Below, piece by piece: positions 8,436-17,500 of a stretch of 64,000 bases of DNA. Under the pieces are notes generated by a model. That model had not been told where the DNA came from, did not search any database, and was given only the letters and a program-made list of their open reading frames with translations. A program made the translations under genes and the position numbers. This DNA comes from Bacteroidaceae bacterium (GTDB taxonomy: Bacteria; Bacteroidota; Bacteroidia; Bacteroidales; Bacteroidaceae): positions 62,001-126,000 of the forward strand of contig JAFTUV010000017.1 in assembly GCA_017466065.1 (NCBI GenBank). Reading direction: 5' to 3'. How positions within the stretch are numbered: the stretch's first letter is position 1; each line of letters starts with the position of its first letter.

Positions 8436-8582
8436 AATATAGTGGTTGACCCAAAAAATGTCTGGTTGATGTCATATCAAAGACGCATCGCGACTGAGAT
8501 ATCTCAGCGATGTTTTTTTGAGATCCCTCGTCGCTCGGCTCTGTCGGGATGACATTTTCGCGAAGAAATGTTGTCGCTCAAC
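8436..8582 (+). repeat. ~148-bp direct repeat, copy 2 (downstream of the pspC operon)
   Basis: Partner of 6199-6346, same orientation, about 95% identical by eye. It begins 18 bases past the stop of the pspC gene. The two copies enclose the BspA-like gene and its upstream RNA, a segment of about 2.1 kb. Confidence 0.9.
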
Positions 8583-8599
8583 TTCTTACTTAAATTTCT

Positions 8600-10441
8600 T
8601 TATTTGTGTGTGGTGGTTACATTTATAATTCCTGCACCGTTCTTAACAATATCTTCTGCCTCTTGCATAATATTCTCCACGGTTGCTTTCACTTGCTCCA
8701 CTTTATCGAGGTCGATATTTACGTTATTTTCAACTTCGGCAGTGTCGATGCTTCCGGTGTTGTTCATATATACGGCCGATGCGTTGGGGCTGCCTTTAAT
8801 ATTTTTGTAGGTGGAGGAGGGGAATATTTCCAGCCCTGCGTATTCGCTGTTGCCACCCACAAGCAGTGAGGGGTCTCTTTGGGTTCCATAGTAGAAGATG
8901 GAGAAGGTGGTGAGCCCTTGCGAGGTTGCATCTTCGAATTTGATATTGCTGTCGTTCGGCTTTATTTTTATGCGGTCGCTATTGTTGTTGAACCGGTACG
9001 ATACGTTTGAAATGCCGCTTCTTGCGATGTTGTCTGTCGTGGCATCTTCGTCGAGGTATATTGTGTTGCTCTTTTCGTCCCACACAAAATATACATAGCC
9101 GTTTATCACTCCTTCGCTGTGCAGATTTATTGTGAGGAGTGCATCGTACTCCTTGGCGGTAATCTTCTGTTCATTCTCGCTGTGTGTGCCGTCGGTCTTG
9201 TAGAAATGGATGTTGTACTCGCCGTTGCCGGTGTGTATGCTCTCTATGGTGAAGGGGAGGCCGCTCTTCTGTTCATCGCTTCGCCATAGGCTTGCCAAAG
9301 TTGTGTGGTCGTTGTTCTCAACCGGGTGGTTGTTGTAGAATTCTCCTGTTCTCCGGGTGACATTATTGATGGTGGTGTATTGCAGGAGTTCTGTAATGTC
9401 GTTTGCGAAGAAGGCTTTGAATATGTTGCGACATTTTGATATTGAATACTCTTCTTTGTTGCGCACTACACCTATTGCAACTGCTGCAAGAATTGCGCAC
9501 CATATTGCTACGAGGGCTATTTTTGTCCATCGTTTCATAGGCTTGCTGCGGTTGCATTTTTTCAATATCCAGTGAAAGATGCAGAAGAGGGGTATTGAGA
9601 GCAGTATTATAACTCCTGCGATGAACATATATGGAATGTTTATTGCACTGAATATTGCCGAACTTCCTCCTATGAATATTGTTCCTGCCATAATAAAGAA
9701 GAGTATGAGGAATATGAACGGAAGTGCCATAAGGGCCAGCATTGTGAAGAATAGCATTTTCACAAGCGATGGCAGACAGCCGTTGTTGGCGGGCTGTGCA
9801 ATCTCTTGCATTGTTATGTTGTAGTTCTCCTTCCACGCTGCCTCCACGCTTTCGCGGCTTCCTCGGTTGTTTACGCGTCGCATACGGGTGTAGTCGATGA
9901 TGCTTGTTGCCTTGGGGAGTATTATCCATAGGGCAATGTAGGCGAGAAATACTATGAGTCCCAATGGCTCGACAAGGAAGAGAATGAATGTGATTATGCG
10001 CAGAAGGGTGGTGCTTGCTCCCCAATGGGCTGCAAGGCCCGAGAGGAGGCCACCCAAATAGCAGTCGTGTGAGTTGCGGAACAGTTTGTTGCCCAATAGC
10101 ATTGCGCGGTACCACGGTTCGCTCGTTTCGTCCTTGGGCTCGGTGGCGGCATCTTTTTCGTCGCTGCTGTCGGGCTGTGTTGTAGGCTTCTGCGGGTTTT
10201 CTACTATTCCCACTGCGGCTATGGCTTTTTCTATTATGTCGATGGTGATGATGGCCTCTTCTCCTTTCAGGGAGTGGCAATAGGCGGCTATGCGGTTTTC
10301 AACATCGGCTACCTTGATATCTTCGCCGTTGTCGCGGTAGAGCTCTTTTATGCGACAGATGTAGCTGTCGAGGGCGGTAAAGGCATCTTCTTCGAAATAG
10401 AATTTATGTCCGCCTATCTCTATTTGGTCTATCTTTTTCAT
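8600..10441 (-). CDS. PspC-domain membrane protein with a long extra-membrane C-terminus
   Basis: A 613-residue inner-membrane protein, probably involved in envelope-stress response. Residues 1-80 form an N-terminal domain shared with the next gene upstream (IGGHKFYFEEDAF...); then an acidic linker, a PspC domain around 115-180 (YLGGLLSGLAAHWG), further hydrophobic segments to about 340, and a ~270-residue C-terminal part that I do not recognise and that is probably periplasmic. It is the last gene of padR-pspC-pspC, starting five bases after the previous stop. PspC proteins in Proteobacteria activate the phage-shock response, but no PspA/PspF homologue is nearby, so that pathway is not implied. 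Confidence 0.85.
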   Translation of the reverse strand: MKKIDQIEIGGHKFYFEEDAFTALDSYICRIKELYRDNGEDIKVADVENRIAAYCHSLKGEEAIITIDIIEKAIAAVGIVENPQKPTTQPDSSDEKDAATEPKDETSEPWYRAMLLGNKLFRNSHDCYLGGLLSGLAAHWGASTTLLRIITFILFLVEPLGLIVFLAYIALWIILPKATSIIDYTRMRRVNNRGSRESVEAAWKENYNITMQEIAQPANNGCLPSLVKMLFFTMLALMALPFIFLILFFIMAGTIFIGGSSAIFSAINIPYMFIAGVIILLSIPLFCIFHWILKKCNRSKPMKRWTKIALVAIWCAILAAVAIGVVRNKEEYSISKCRNIFKAFFANDITELLQYTTINNVTRRTGEFYNNHPVENNDHTTLASLWRSDEQKSGLPFTIESIHTGNGEYNIHFYKTDGTHSENEQKITAKEYDALLTINLHSEGVINGYVYFVWDEKSNTIYLDEDATTDNIARSGISNVSYRFNNNSDRIKIKPNDSNIKFEDATSQGLTTFSIFYYGTQRDPSLLVGGNSEYAGLEIFPSSTYKNIKGSPNASAVYMNNTGSIDTAEVENNVNIDLDKVEQVKATVENIMQEAEDIVKNGAGIINVTTTHK

Positions 10442-10446
10442 ATTGT

Positions 10447-11364
10447 TTATCTTAATGTGGTCATCATTATTACAAATATTGCAAAAAGGGCAAAGAGTGT
10501 TATTGCCACGGTGAGTATTGTTTTAAGTAGCTGCGGCAGGCCTGTCTTTTGAATGAAAAAGGCGATTAACAGCAGTATGGAGAGTAGTACCGTGCCGTTT
10601 ATCGTTGTGTCGTTTATGTTTATGGAGAAGATTGTTTGTTTATAGACATAAACAGCTACGAAGATTATTGCTGCAAAGAGGGCCAGACGCAGGTTGTTCT
10701 TATCCTTCTTTGTTGGTGTATTATTCTCGGTCGCCGGACTTTCGCCTGTTATTGTTTCGGCTATATTTTCGGGGGTGGGCTCAATGCCTTGCATCTTCAA
10801 TTTTTCGGATGTATTGCTTGCTGTGGGGGCTATGCACCACACTATGAGGTATATTACTATTCCCAAAATACCGGTGGCGATGATGGCTATGAGGGCGAGT
10901 ATGCGAAGGAGGGTTACATCGGTCCTGAAATAGGCTGCGAGGCCCGATATTACCCCGCCCAACATACGGTCGTCGGTGTCGAGATAGTATTTCTTGTTAA
11001 GGTCCATCTTGTCGAATATGTTTTTTATATTATCGCCGATGCTGCCTTTTTCTTCATTGTCGGTGCTTCCGTTATTTTCGTCGGCTGTATTTTCCTCGTC
11101 GGGCATCATAGCTTCGGGCTTGCCCATACGGTTTATCATTTCGTTCACAAGGTCGAGTTCTATGGTGTTGCCGTGGCTTTGCGCAAGGCGTTTTTCGCAT
11201 AGTTCGCTTATGCGGGCTTCAATGTCGGCGATAATTTCACCGGCACTGTCGTGTCCTTTAAAACTTGTTGCAAGGCTGTCGAGATAGTCGTTAAGGCTGT
11301 TATATGCCTCTTCGGTGATGAGGAAGGCTCGCCCTCCAAGGTTCACGGTGATGGTCTTTTTCAT
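10447..11364 (-). CDS. PspC-domain membrane protein
   Basis: A 305-residue protein with the same N-terminal domain as its downstream neighbour (LGGRAFLITEEAYNSL.., about 1-85), a PspC domain near 120-185 (MLGGVISGLAAYFR), and two or three further membrane segments at the C-terminus. The pair looks like a tandem duplication in which the second copy gained a long C-terminal region. It begins 17 bases after padR ends, so all three genes are likely co-transcribed and controlled by the PadR protein. Function in envelope stress is an inference from the domain. Confidence 0.85.
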   Translation of the reverse strand: MKKTITVNLGGRAFLITEEAYNSLNDYLDSLATSFKGHDSAGEIIADIEARISELCEKRLAQSHGNTIELDLVNEMINRMGKPEAMMPDEENTADENNGSTDNEEKGSIGDNIKNIFDKMDLNKKYYLDTDDRMLGGVISGLAAYFRTDVTLLRILALIAIIATGILGIVIYLIVWCIAPTASNTSEKLKMQGIEPTPENIAETITGESPATENNTPTKKDKNNLRLALFAAIIFVAVYVYKQTIFSININDTTINGTVLLSILLLIAFFIQKTGLPQLLKTILTVAITLFALFAIFVIMMTTLR

Positions 11365-11381
11365 ATATGTATCGTTTTTTG

Positions 11382-11714
11382 TTATTTTTTAATGCTTCTT
11401 ATTCGTGCCACGGTGTCGGCAAGGGCGTTCCAATTTTCGTCGAGGGCGGCAAGCACCTCTTTTCCGCTTGCTGTGAGCTTGTAGTATTTACGTGGCGGGC
11501 CGTATGGGCTTTCCTGCCATTCATAATCGAGCAGGCCTTCTTTGCGCAAGCGGGTGAGTAATGGGTAGAGTGTTCCCTCGACAACTATCAGATTGGCATT
11601 TTCAAGCTCGTCTATTATGTCGGATGTGTAATAGGGCTTGTCGCGTAATAGGAGCATTATGCTGTATTCGAGCATTCCTTTACGCATTTGTGATTTTACA
11701 TTTTCGACGTACAT
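11382..11714 (-). CDS. PadR-family transcriptional regulator
   Basis: A 110-residue winged-helix repressor-type protein. The motif LRDKPYYTSDIIDEL and the wing region VVEGTLYPLLTRLRKEGLL are characteristic of PadR, and the short C-terminal helix fits the small PadR-s2 class. The start is ATG at 11714. An in-frame TTG at 11744 would lengthen it, but that codon lies inside the -7 promoter box (11742-11749) and cannot be translated from this promoter. It heads the operon with two PspC genes. An inverted repeat around the -33 box (11761-11783) suggests autoregulation. The inducing signal is unknown. Confidence 0.9.
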   Translation of the reverse strand: MYVENVKSQMRKGMLEYSIMLLLRDKPYYTSDIIDELENANLIVVEGTLYPLLTRLRKEGLLDYEWQESPYGPPRKYYKLTASGKEVLAALDENWNALADTVARIRSIKK

Positions 11715-11741
11715 TTTTGTTTTGTAGCTTTTTGTTTGCGA

Positions 11742-11771
11742 CAAAGGTAGAATAAATTATAGTACCTTGCA
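11742..11771 (-). promoter_or_regulatory. padR operon promoter
   Basis: Minus-strand TACCTTTG (11742-11749) is the -7 box; TTGC at 11768-11771 is in the right place for the -33 box. The start point would be about 20 bases ahead of the ATG at 11714. Confidence 0.6.
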
Positions 11772-11783
11772 ATACATAGTACT
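11760..11783 (-). promoter_or_regulatory. Candidate PadR operator overlapping the -33 box
   Basis: AGTAC at 11761-11765 and GTACT at 11779-11783 form an inverted repeat with a 13-base centre that contains the -33 element; TAGTAC also occurs twice in direct order. Binding here would block the promoter. This is inference from position and symmetry. Confidence 0.45.
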
Positions 11784-11848
11784 GTAATTAAGAAATTTTA
11801 ACTGTTGGCTTCTTTTGTGGAGAATGGCGGTGAGGAAATAGGGGAATT

Positions 11849-12748
11849 TTATAGAATTTGCGATTCTATGTGAGCGATGATTGCCTCTTTATCGCAGGGG
11901 TGGAACCACGCAATCTCATCGTCCTTGCGGTACCACGTTACCTGCTTGCGGGAGTATATGCGGGTGTTCTGTTTGATTTTCTCGATGGCAAAGGGGAGCG
12001 ACCATTCGCCGTCGAGATATTTGAAAATCTCCTTGTAGCCGACGGTGTTGAGTGAATTGTGCTCTTTAAGATGGATGAATTGCTTTACTTCGTCGACAAG
12101 TCCTTGCTCTATCATAATATCCACTCGGCGGTTGATGCGCTCGTAGAGTTCTTCGCGCTCGCGACGCAGTCCCATTTTTATTATGTTGAATGGGCGTTCC
12201 TTCTTTGCCTGCTTGCGGAACGAACTGTAAGGCTTGCCGGTCATATAGCAAATCTCCAATGCGTGCATCACACGTTTGGGGTTCTTAATGTCGGCCTCGT
12301 TGTAATACTCCGGGTCGAGCAAGCGTAGTTCGTTGCTTAGCTGTTCAAGCCCCTCGCGTTCATATTTTTCGAGAATCATTTGTCGGGTGTCGGCATCTAC
12401 TGTGGGAATGTCGTCGATGCCTTTGCACACTGCGTCGATGTACATCATAGAGCCGCCGGCGAGCAGCATTGTGGGGTGGTGGGGAAACTCTTTTTCGAGA
12501 AGCGCGAGCACCTCTTCTTCGTAACGTGCTGCGCTGTAATAGTCGCCCGGGGTGAGCTGCCCGACAAAATAGTGTTTGTGTCGGGCGAGCTCTTCTCGTG
12601 TGGGCATTGCCGTACCAATCTCCAACCCCTTGTACATCTGCCGCGAGTCGGCCGATATTATGGGACAGCCGAAGTGGCTTGCAATGGCAAAACTTGTTTC
12701 GGTCTTGCCTACTGCTGTGGGGCCTATGAGTACGACTAAATTATTCAT
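11849..12748 (-). CDS. miaA: tRNA dimethylallyltransferase
   Basis: Transfers the dimethylallyl group from DMAPP to A37 of tRNAs reading UNN codons. The 299-residue protein has the Walker A loop GPTAVGKTE at residues 8-16, the [10 protein letters not shown] motif near 33-42, and the ARYEEEV and [17 protein letters not shown] segments typical of MiaA. Length matches the family. It is the last gene of the lpxD-lpxC/fabZ-lpxA-orf-miaA series, 24 bases after the preceding stop. I see no clear terminator in the ~100 bases that follow. Confidence 0.96.
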   Translation of the reverse strand: MNNLVVLIGPTAVGKTETSFAIASHFGCPIISADSRQMYKGLEIGTAMPTREELARHKHYFVGQLTPGDYYSAARYEEEVLALLEKEFPHHPTMLLAGGSMMYIDAVCKGIDDIPTVDADTRQMILEKYEREGLEQLSNELRLLDPEYYNEADIKNPKRVMHALEICYMTGKPYSSFRKQAKKERPFNIIKMGLRREREELYERINRRVDIMIEQGLVDEVKQFIHLKEHNSLNTVGYKEIFKYLDGEWSLPFAIEKIKQNTRIYSRKQVTWYRKDDEIAWFHPCDKEAIIAHIESQIL

Positions 12749-12772
12749 TCTCCTTATATAAATATATAAGGA

Positions 12773-13342
12773 TTAGTAAAGGTCGTCGATGGAACTTATG
12801 TCGGAAAGACCGCCTATGTTGTAGCCATCCTCGTCGATGTCTTCGTCGTTGTAGCCGTCGCTGCCATAGAAGTCCTCTTCGAGTTCATCGTTCGATGCAA
12901 CTGCTGTGGAAGTCTTGCTCATAAGTTCATCGAAATTGAGTGTTTGTGCAGGTGCTTCGCCTGTCGATTTTGTACAGGTGGCCTTGTCGCAGTTTTCGCC
13001 GAATCTTATTTTGCTGAGCTCCATATAGAATACTCTGTCGCCCAGAGGGTCGAATACATACATAAGTTTCTGCTTCTCCTCCTCGACATAGTCGCCGAGC
13101 ACACATTCTGCCATCACATAGTTCTCCTCCTCGGACATACTGCCCATATCTTCGCGTGTAATCTCCTGCTCCTTTATCCATTTGTCGTTGCAAATGAAGA
13201 AAGAGGTCATCTGGTCGTCGGGGTAGCCGACTGATTCCAGAATGGCTGTGTGAAGGTCGAGGAATGTTGCATCGGAATCAATTTCAATATCTCTTCTGAA
13301 ATCCTCTACTTCGTCGGATAAAAGTCTGAATTTATATATCAT
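12773..13342 (-). CDS. pRiA4b Orf3-like domain protein
   Basis: A 189-residue soluble, acidic protein of unknown function. The N-terminal two thirds (IYKFRLLSDEVEDFRRDIEI, ATFLDLHTAILESVGY and FFICNDKWIKEQEI) match the plasmid pRiA4b Orf3-like fold, which often occurs with mobile elements but is also a chromosomal housekeeping neighbour in Bacteroidales. The C-terminus is rich in Asp and Glu. It lies between lpxA and miaA with 12 and 24 base gaps, so it is part of that operon. No catalytic residues are evident. Confidence 0.8.
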   Translation of the reverse strand: MIYKFRLLSDEVEDFRRDIEIDSDATFLDLHTAILESVGYPDDQMTSFFICNDKWIKEQEITREDMGSMSEEENYVMAECVLGDYVEEEKQKLMYVFDPLGDRVFYMELSKIRFGENCDKATCTKSTGEAPAQTLNFDELMSKTSTAVASNDELEEDFYGSDGYNDEDIDEDGYNIGGLSDISSIDDLY

Positions 13343-13354
13343 AGCAGTTTTTTA

Positions 13355-14125
13355 TTATCCAATAATTCCGCGTGTGGCCACATTCTCCACAAAATTGAGT
13401 ATGTGCTCTATTTCGGGAGTCCGGGGCAGTGTTTCTTTGATTTTTGCTATGCCCATCGACACGTTGTTGCCACGGCCATAGAGCATACGGTAGGCTTCGT
13501 GTATTGCGTTTATCGATTCGTTAGAGAATCCGCGACGACGCAGACCTACAATGTTAAGACCGCAGTAGCGTGCGGGCTCGCGACCAACGATGATGTAAGG
13601 GGGAATGTCCTTGTTTATGCGGCTTCCGCCCTGAATCATTACATAGCCGGCAATGTGTGTAAACTGGTGTACAAGCACGCAACCGCTGAGTATGGCGTTG
13701 TCGTCGATTATAACCTCGCCGGCAATTTTTGTGGAGTTGCCGAGGATGCAACCGCTGCCAACCTCACAGTCGTGAGCAATGTGAACATTTTCCATAAGCA
13801 GGTTGTTGCTGCCTACGACGGTCTTGCCTTTTGAGGCTGTTCCGCGGTGAATTGTAGCATTCTCGCGTATCATATTGTTGTCACCAATCTCGGTGGTTGT
13901 CTCTTCGCCCTTGAATTTGAGGTCCTGAGGGTCGCCGCCGATGATGGCTCCGTGATATATCTTGTTGTTCTTGCCCATTCGTGTGCCGCTCAAAATGCAG
14001 GCGTGAGGCATTATTATACAATTATCACCAATTACTACATTCTTGTCGATATATGCAAATGCGCCAATTTCGCAGTTTGCGCCGAGTTTTGCATCGGGGT
14101 CTACATAAGCTAATGGATGAATCAT
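13355..14125 (-). CDS. lpxA: Acyl-ACP--UDP-N-acetylglucosamine O-acyltransferase
   Basis: First step of lipid A synthesis: transfers a 3-hydroxyacyl chain from ACP to UDP-GlcNAc. The 256-residue protein starts with left-handed beta-helix hexapeptide repeats (IHPLAYVDPDAKLGANCEIG) and contains the catalytic His in the NVHIAHDCEVG segment near residue 120. The C-terminal helices (about 190-256) contain GLNIVGLRRRGFS, diagnostic for LpxA. It follows lpxC/fabZ by 12 bases in an lpx operon. Confidence 0.96.
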   Translation of the reverse strand: MIHPLAYVDPDAKLGANCEIGAFAYIDKNVVIGDNCIIMPHACILSGTRMGKNNKIYHGAIIGGDPQDLKFKGEETTTEIGDNNMIRENATIHRGTASKGKTVVGSNNLLMENVHIAHDCEVGSGCILGNSTKIAGEVIIDDNAILSGCVLVHQFTHIAGYVMIQGGSRINKDIPPYIIVGREPARYCGLNIVGLRRRGFSNESINAIHEAYRMLYGRGNNVSMGIAKIKETLPRTPEIEHILNFVENVATRGIIG

Positions 14126-14137
14126 AGTCGTTATAGT

Positions 14138-15520
14138 TTATTTCTTTATAATTTGTCCTGTGAACTGTGCTTCGGCAACGAGTTTTTCGCCAACGAATGC
14201 GTATCCGCGCATAACAGCTATGCCGTGGCGCAACGGGCTCATCTGTTCTACTTTAAAGACAAGTGTGTCGCCGGGTACCACAAGTTTGTGGAATGCTATT
14301 TTTTCTATTTTTAAGAAGTAGGTTGAATACTCCTCGGGTGTTTCGAGCATATTCATTATGAGCAACCCGCCGCATTGCGACATTGCCTCGACAATGAGCA
14401 CGCCGGGCATTACCGGCTCGGTGGGGAAGTGGCCTTCGAAGAAGGGCTCGTTCATTGTGACATTCTTGGTGCCTACAATGTAGTTGGAGCCGAGCTCTGT
14501 AACTTTATCGACCAACAGCATAGGGTTGCGGTGGGGAAGCAGCTTCTTTATGCGCTTGATGTCCATTACCGGCTCGCGGTTGGGGTCGTAGATGGGGGCC
14601 TGTATCTGGTGCTCACGAATAATCTTGCGCATCGCGCGCGCGAACTTATTATTTATAGTGTGGCCCGGACAGGTGGCAATGATGCGACCTTGCAGTGGCT
14701 TGCCTATGAGGGCAAGGTCACCTATAATGTCGAGCAGTTTGTGACGCGCAGGCTCGTTGTTCCACACAAGGGGTTTGTAGTTGAGGTAACCAAGTTTCTT
14801 TGCATCCATATGAGGAACGCCAAGAACATCGGCAAGTTGGTCGTACTTCTCCTGTGGCATTTCACGCTCATATATCACAATGGCGTTGTCGAGGTCGCCT
14901 CCTTTTATGAGGCCGGCGTTAAGCAGAGGTTCAAGCTCGCGCACAAAGACGAATGTGCGGCTCGATGCAATCTCTTCCTTAAATTCGTCCATACTTTCGA
15001 GTGTGGCATATTGGTTGTAGAGCACTCCCGAATCGTAGTGTACAAGCACGTTAAGGCTGAAATTCTCGTCGGGGAGTATTATTATGGAGTTGCCTGTATT
15101 CTCGTCTTTGATTTCAATCTTCGACTTGATTACAAATACATCCTTTTCGGCATTCTGCTCCTTTACTCCTATGCGTTCGATATTCTCGACATAGAATTTT
15201 GCGCTACCGTCGAGGATGGGGAATTCGGGGCCGTTTACCTGCATCAGGCAGTTGTCGATACCCAGTGCGAAGAGTGCTGCCATTGCGTGCTCCACGGTGC
15301 TTACTCGTGCTTCGCCTTTTGTGAGCACGGTGCCACGCGTCGTTTCGGTAACATTCTCGGCAACTGCATCTATTATGGGCTCGCCCGGGAGGTCGATACG
15401 TTGTATTTTATAACCGTAATTCTCGGGTGCGGGGTTGAACGTTACTGTGAGACTCAACCCTGTGTGTAGTCCTTTTCCGAAGAGGGAGAAACTACCGTTC
15501 AGTGTCTTTTGCTTGTTCAT
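14138..15520 (-). CDS. lpxC/fabZ: Bifunctional LpxC deacetylase / FabZ dehydratase
   Basis: A 460-residue fusion typical of Bacteroidetes. The N-terminal LpxC part (about 1-305) is the zinc deacetylase that commits UDP-3-O-acyl-GlcNAc to lipid A; it shows [23 protein letters not shown] (with a zinc His) and [14 protein letters not shown]. The C-terminal FabZ part (about 320-460) is the 3-hydroxyacyl-ACP dehydratase, with [13 protein letters not shown] and the active-site stretch [20 protein letters not shown]. Joining the two couples the supply of hydroxyacyl-ACP to lipid A or to elongation. It lies between lpxD and lpxA with 11-12 base gaps. Confidence 0.97.
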   Translation of the reverse strand: MNKQKTLNGSFSLFGKGLHTGLSLTVTFNPAPENYGYKIQRIDLPGEPIIDAVAENVTETTRGTVLTKGEARVSTVEHAMAALFALGIDNCLMQVNGPEFPILDGSAKFYVENIERIGVKEQNAEKDVFVIKSKIEIKDENTGNSIIILPDENFSLNVLVHYDSGVLYNQYATLESMDEFKEEIASSRTFVFVRELEPLLNAGLIKGGDLDNAIVIYEREMPQEKYDQLADVLGVPHMDAKKLGYLNYKPLVWNNEPARHKLLDIIGDLALIGKPLQGRIIATCPGHTINNKFARAMRKIIREHQIQAPIYDPNREPVMDIKRIKKLLPHRNPMLLVDKVTELGSNYIVGTKNVTMNEPFFEGHFPTEPVMPGVLIVEAMSQCGGLLIMNMLETPEEYSTYFLKIEKIAFHKLVVPGDTLVFKVEQMSPLRHGIAVMRGYAFVGEKLVAEAQFTGQIIKK

Positions 15521-15531
15521 CGCAAATTATT

Positions 15532-16566
15532 TTATTTGTTATTCTTCAATGCTTCAATCTCTTTTGTGAGCTCTTTCACTTTCTTGTCGAGGTCGGGGAG
15601 GCGTTTGAGGTAGGCTGATATTCTCATATACTCCTTTGCATCCATTGCAGGAGTTCCCAATAGCTTTTCGCCACCCTTGCGGCTGCCGATGGTACCACAT
15701 TGCGAGCCTACAACGGTGCGGTCGCCTATGGTGCAGTGACCCGAAATTCCTGCCTGACCACCAACAATGCACCATTCACCCATTTTGGCCGAACCGGCAA
15801 CACCTGCTTGTGCCGCCATCACTGTGTGTGAGCCTATTTCGTCGTTGTGAGCTATTTGTATAAGGTTGTCGAGCTTTACTCCTTTGTGTATCACGGTTGC
15901 TCCCATCGTGGCACGGTCGACACAGGTGTTGGCGCCAATCTCTACATTGTCTTCGAGAACCACAATGCCCATTTGGGGTATTTTCTCGTATCCGTCGGCA
16001 GTGGGGGCAAAGCCGAATCCGTCGGCACCTATTACGCATCCGCTGTGCAGAATGCAGTTGTTGCCCACGCGACAGTCGTGATATATGGTGACATTGGCGT
16101 AAAGGATGCAGTTGCTTCCTATTTTCGCTCCGTCGCCAACCGATACTCCGTCGTGTATGTAGCATCCGTCGCCAATTTCGCATCCGTCGCCAATCACGGC
16201 AAAGGGTGCAATGTAGCAGTTCTCGCCCACTTTGGCGGTGGGGGAGATTGATGCAAGCGAGCTTATTCCTTGTTTCTTGGGCTTGCTTGCTTCGTACATT
16301 GTCATAAGTTTTGCAAGGCTTTCGTATGCATTGTCAACCTTTATGAGTGTGGCTTTTATTTCGCCTTTGGCTTCAAAGTCCTTGTTTACAAGAACCACCG
16401 ACGAGTTTGTGGTATATATGTAATCGGCATATTTGGGATTGGCCAGAAAGGAGAGGGCTCCGGGGGTGCCTTCTTCAATCTTGGCAAATGTATAGACCTC
16501 GGCGGCGGGGTTGCCTATTACTTCTCCGTTTATAAATGATGCTATTTGTTGAGCTGTGAATTTCAT
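15532..16566 (-). CDS. lpxD: UDP-3-O-acylglucosamine N-acyltransferase
   Basis: Third step of lipid A synthesis: N-acylation of UDP-3-O-acyl-glucosamine. The 344-residue protein has the LpxD uridine-binding N-terminal domain (about 1-100, [18 protein letters not shown]), a long hexapeptide-repeat helix (about 105-310), the catalytic His in [11 protein letters not shown] near residue 240, and a C-terminal coiled segment ([18 protein letters not shown]). It is the first gene of the lpx operon. A TATCTTCG element at 16589-16596 may be its promoter. Confidence 0.96.
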   Translation of the reverse strand: MKFTAQQIASFINGEVIGNPAAEVYTFAKIEEGTPGALSFLANPKYADYIYTTNSSVVLVNKDFEAKGEIKATLIKVDNAYESLAKLMTMYEASKPKKQGISSLASISPTAKVGENCYIAPFAVIGDGCEIGDGCYIHDGVSVGDGAKIGSNCILYANVTIYHDCRVGNNCILHSGCVIGADGFGFAPTADGYEKIPQMGIVVLEDNVEIGANTCVDRATMGATVIHKGVKLDNLIQIAHNDEIGSHTVMAAQAGVAGSAKMGEWCIVGGQAGISGHCTIGDRTVVGSQCGTIGSRKGGEKLLGTPAMDAKEYMRISAYLKRLPDLDKKVKELTKEIEALKNNK

Positions 16567-16588
16567 ACTTATAATGTTTTTCAGAATA

Positions 16589-16596
16589 CGAAGATA
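16589..16596 (-). promoter_or_regulatory. Possible -7 element for the lpx operon
   Basis: Minus-strand TATCTTCG lies 23 bases before the lpxD ATG. It is the TTCG variant seen elsewhere in the window. A matching -33 box is not clear. Confidence 0.35.
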
Positions 16597-16654
16597 ATTG
16601 TTTTGTTCCGAATTAGCACTGTCTCGTGTATAAAATTTCGCAAAAAATGCAGAT

Positions 16655-17485
16655 TTAGATTATGTTTCGGACTTTTAATTCACGTTCCATCTGTTGCTGG
16701 TAGTCGCGTGCTTTTTCGGCTGCCACGGCTGCGAAATTCTCACTGCCATCGGCGAAGATTATGGCACGGCTGGCATTTACAAGAAGGCCGCAGTCGCTGT
16801 TCATTCCATATTTGCACACCTCTTCGAGCGAGCCACCCTGTGCTCCAACGCCGGGAACGAGCAGGAAGTGCTCGGGTACTATGCGGCGTACATTCTCGAA
16901 CGACTTGCCTTGTGTGGCTCCCACAACATACATCATATTCTCTTTGCTTCCCCATTCGCGTGAGGTGGCGAGCACTTTCTCGAAGAGCATTGTGCCTTCC
17001 TCGTCCTTGGTGAGCTGGAAGTCGTGTGAGCCGGGGTTGGATGTGAGGGCAAGGAGTATTACCCAAGTATCTTCATAGGCGAGGAAGGGTTTTACGCTGT
17101 CTTCGCCCATATAGGGTGCTACGGTTATTGAATCGACCTTCATCTCCTCGAAGAAGGAGCGTGCGTAGAGGGCCGATGTATTGCCAATGTCGCCACGTTT
17201 CGCGTCGGCTATGATGAATATTTCGGGATATTTCTCCTTTATGTATTTTACGGTCTTTTCAAAACTTATCCATCCTTTTACACCGAATGCTTCGTAGAAT
17301 GCAAGGTTGGGCTTGTAGGCAACGGTGTAGGGGGCAGTAGCATCGATGATTGCTTTGTTGAACTCGAATATGGCATCGTCGCTGTCTTTAAGGCATACGG
17401 GCAGTTTCTTAATGTCGCTGTCGAGTCCCACACACAGAAAAGAGCGTTTCTCTTTAATCTGTTTTACAAGTTCTTGTCTGTTCAT
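16655..17485 (-). CDS. pyrF: Orotidine 5'-phosphate decarboxylase
   Basis: Last step of UMP synthesis. The 276-residue protein is of the longer type-2 PyrF class: [14 protein letters not shown] at the N-terminus, the catalytic [12 protein letters not shown] near residue 94-105, and VPGVGAQGG near 217 for phosphate binding. It follows prfA by 15 bases and ends a purM-prfA-pyrF series, so nucleotide synthesis genes flank a translation gene. Other pyr genes (pyrB, pyrI) lie about 16 kb away. Confidence 0.95.
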   Translation of the reverse strand: MNRQELVKQIKEKRSFLCVGLDSDIKKLPVCLKDSDDAIFEFNKAIIDATAPYTVAYKPNLAFYEAFGVKGWISFEKTVKYIKEKYPEIFIIADAKRGDIGNTSALYARSFFEEMKVDSITVAPYMGEDSVKPFLAYEDTWVILLALTSNPGSHDFQLTKDEEGTMLFEKVLATSREWGSKENMMYVVGATQGKSFENVRRIVPEHFLLVPGVGAQGGSLEEVCKYGMNSDCGLLVNASRAIIFADGSENFAAVAAEKARDYQQQMERELKVRNII

Positions 17486-17500
17486 AGTTTTTATGATTTT

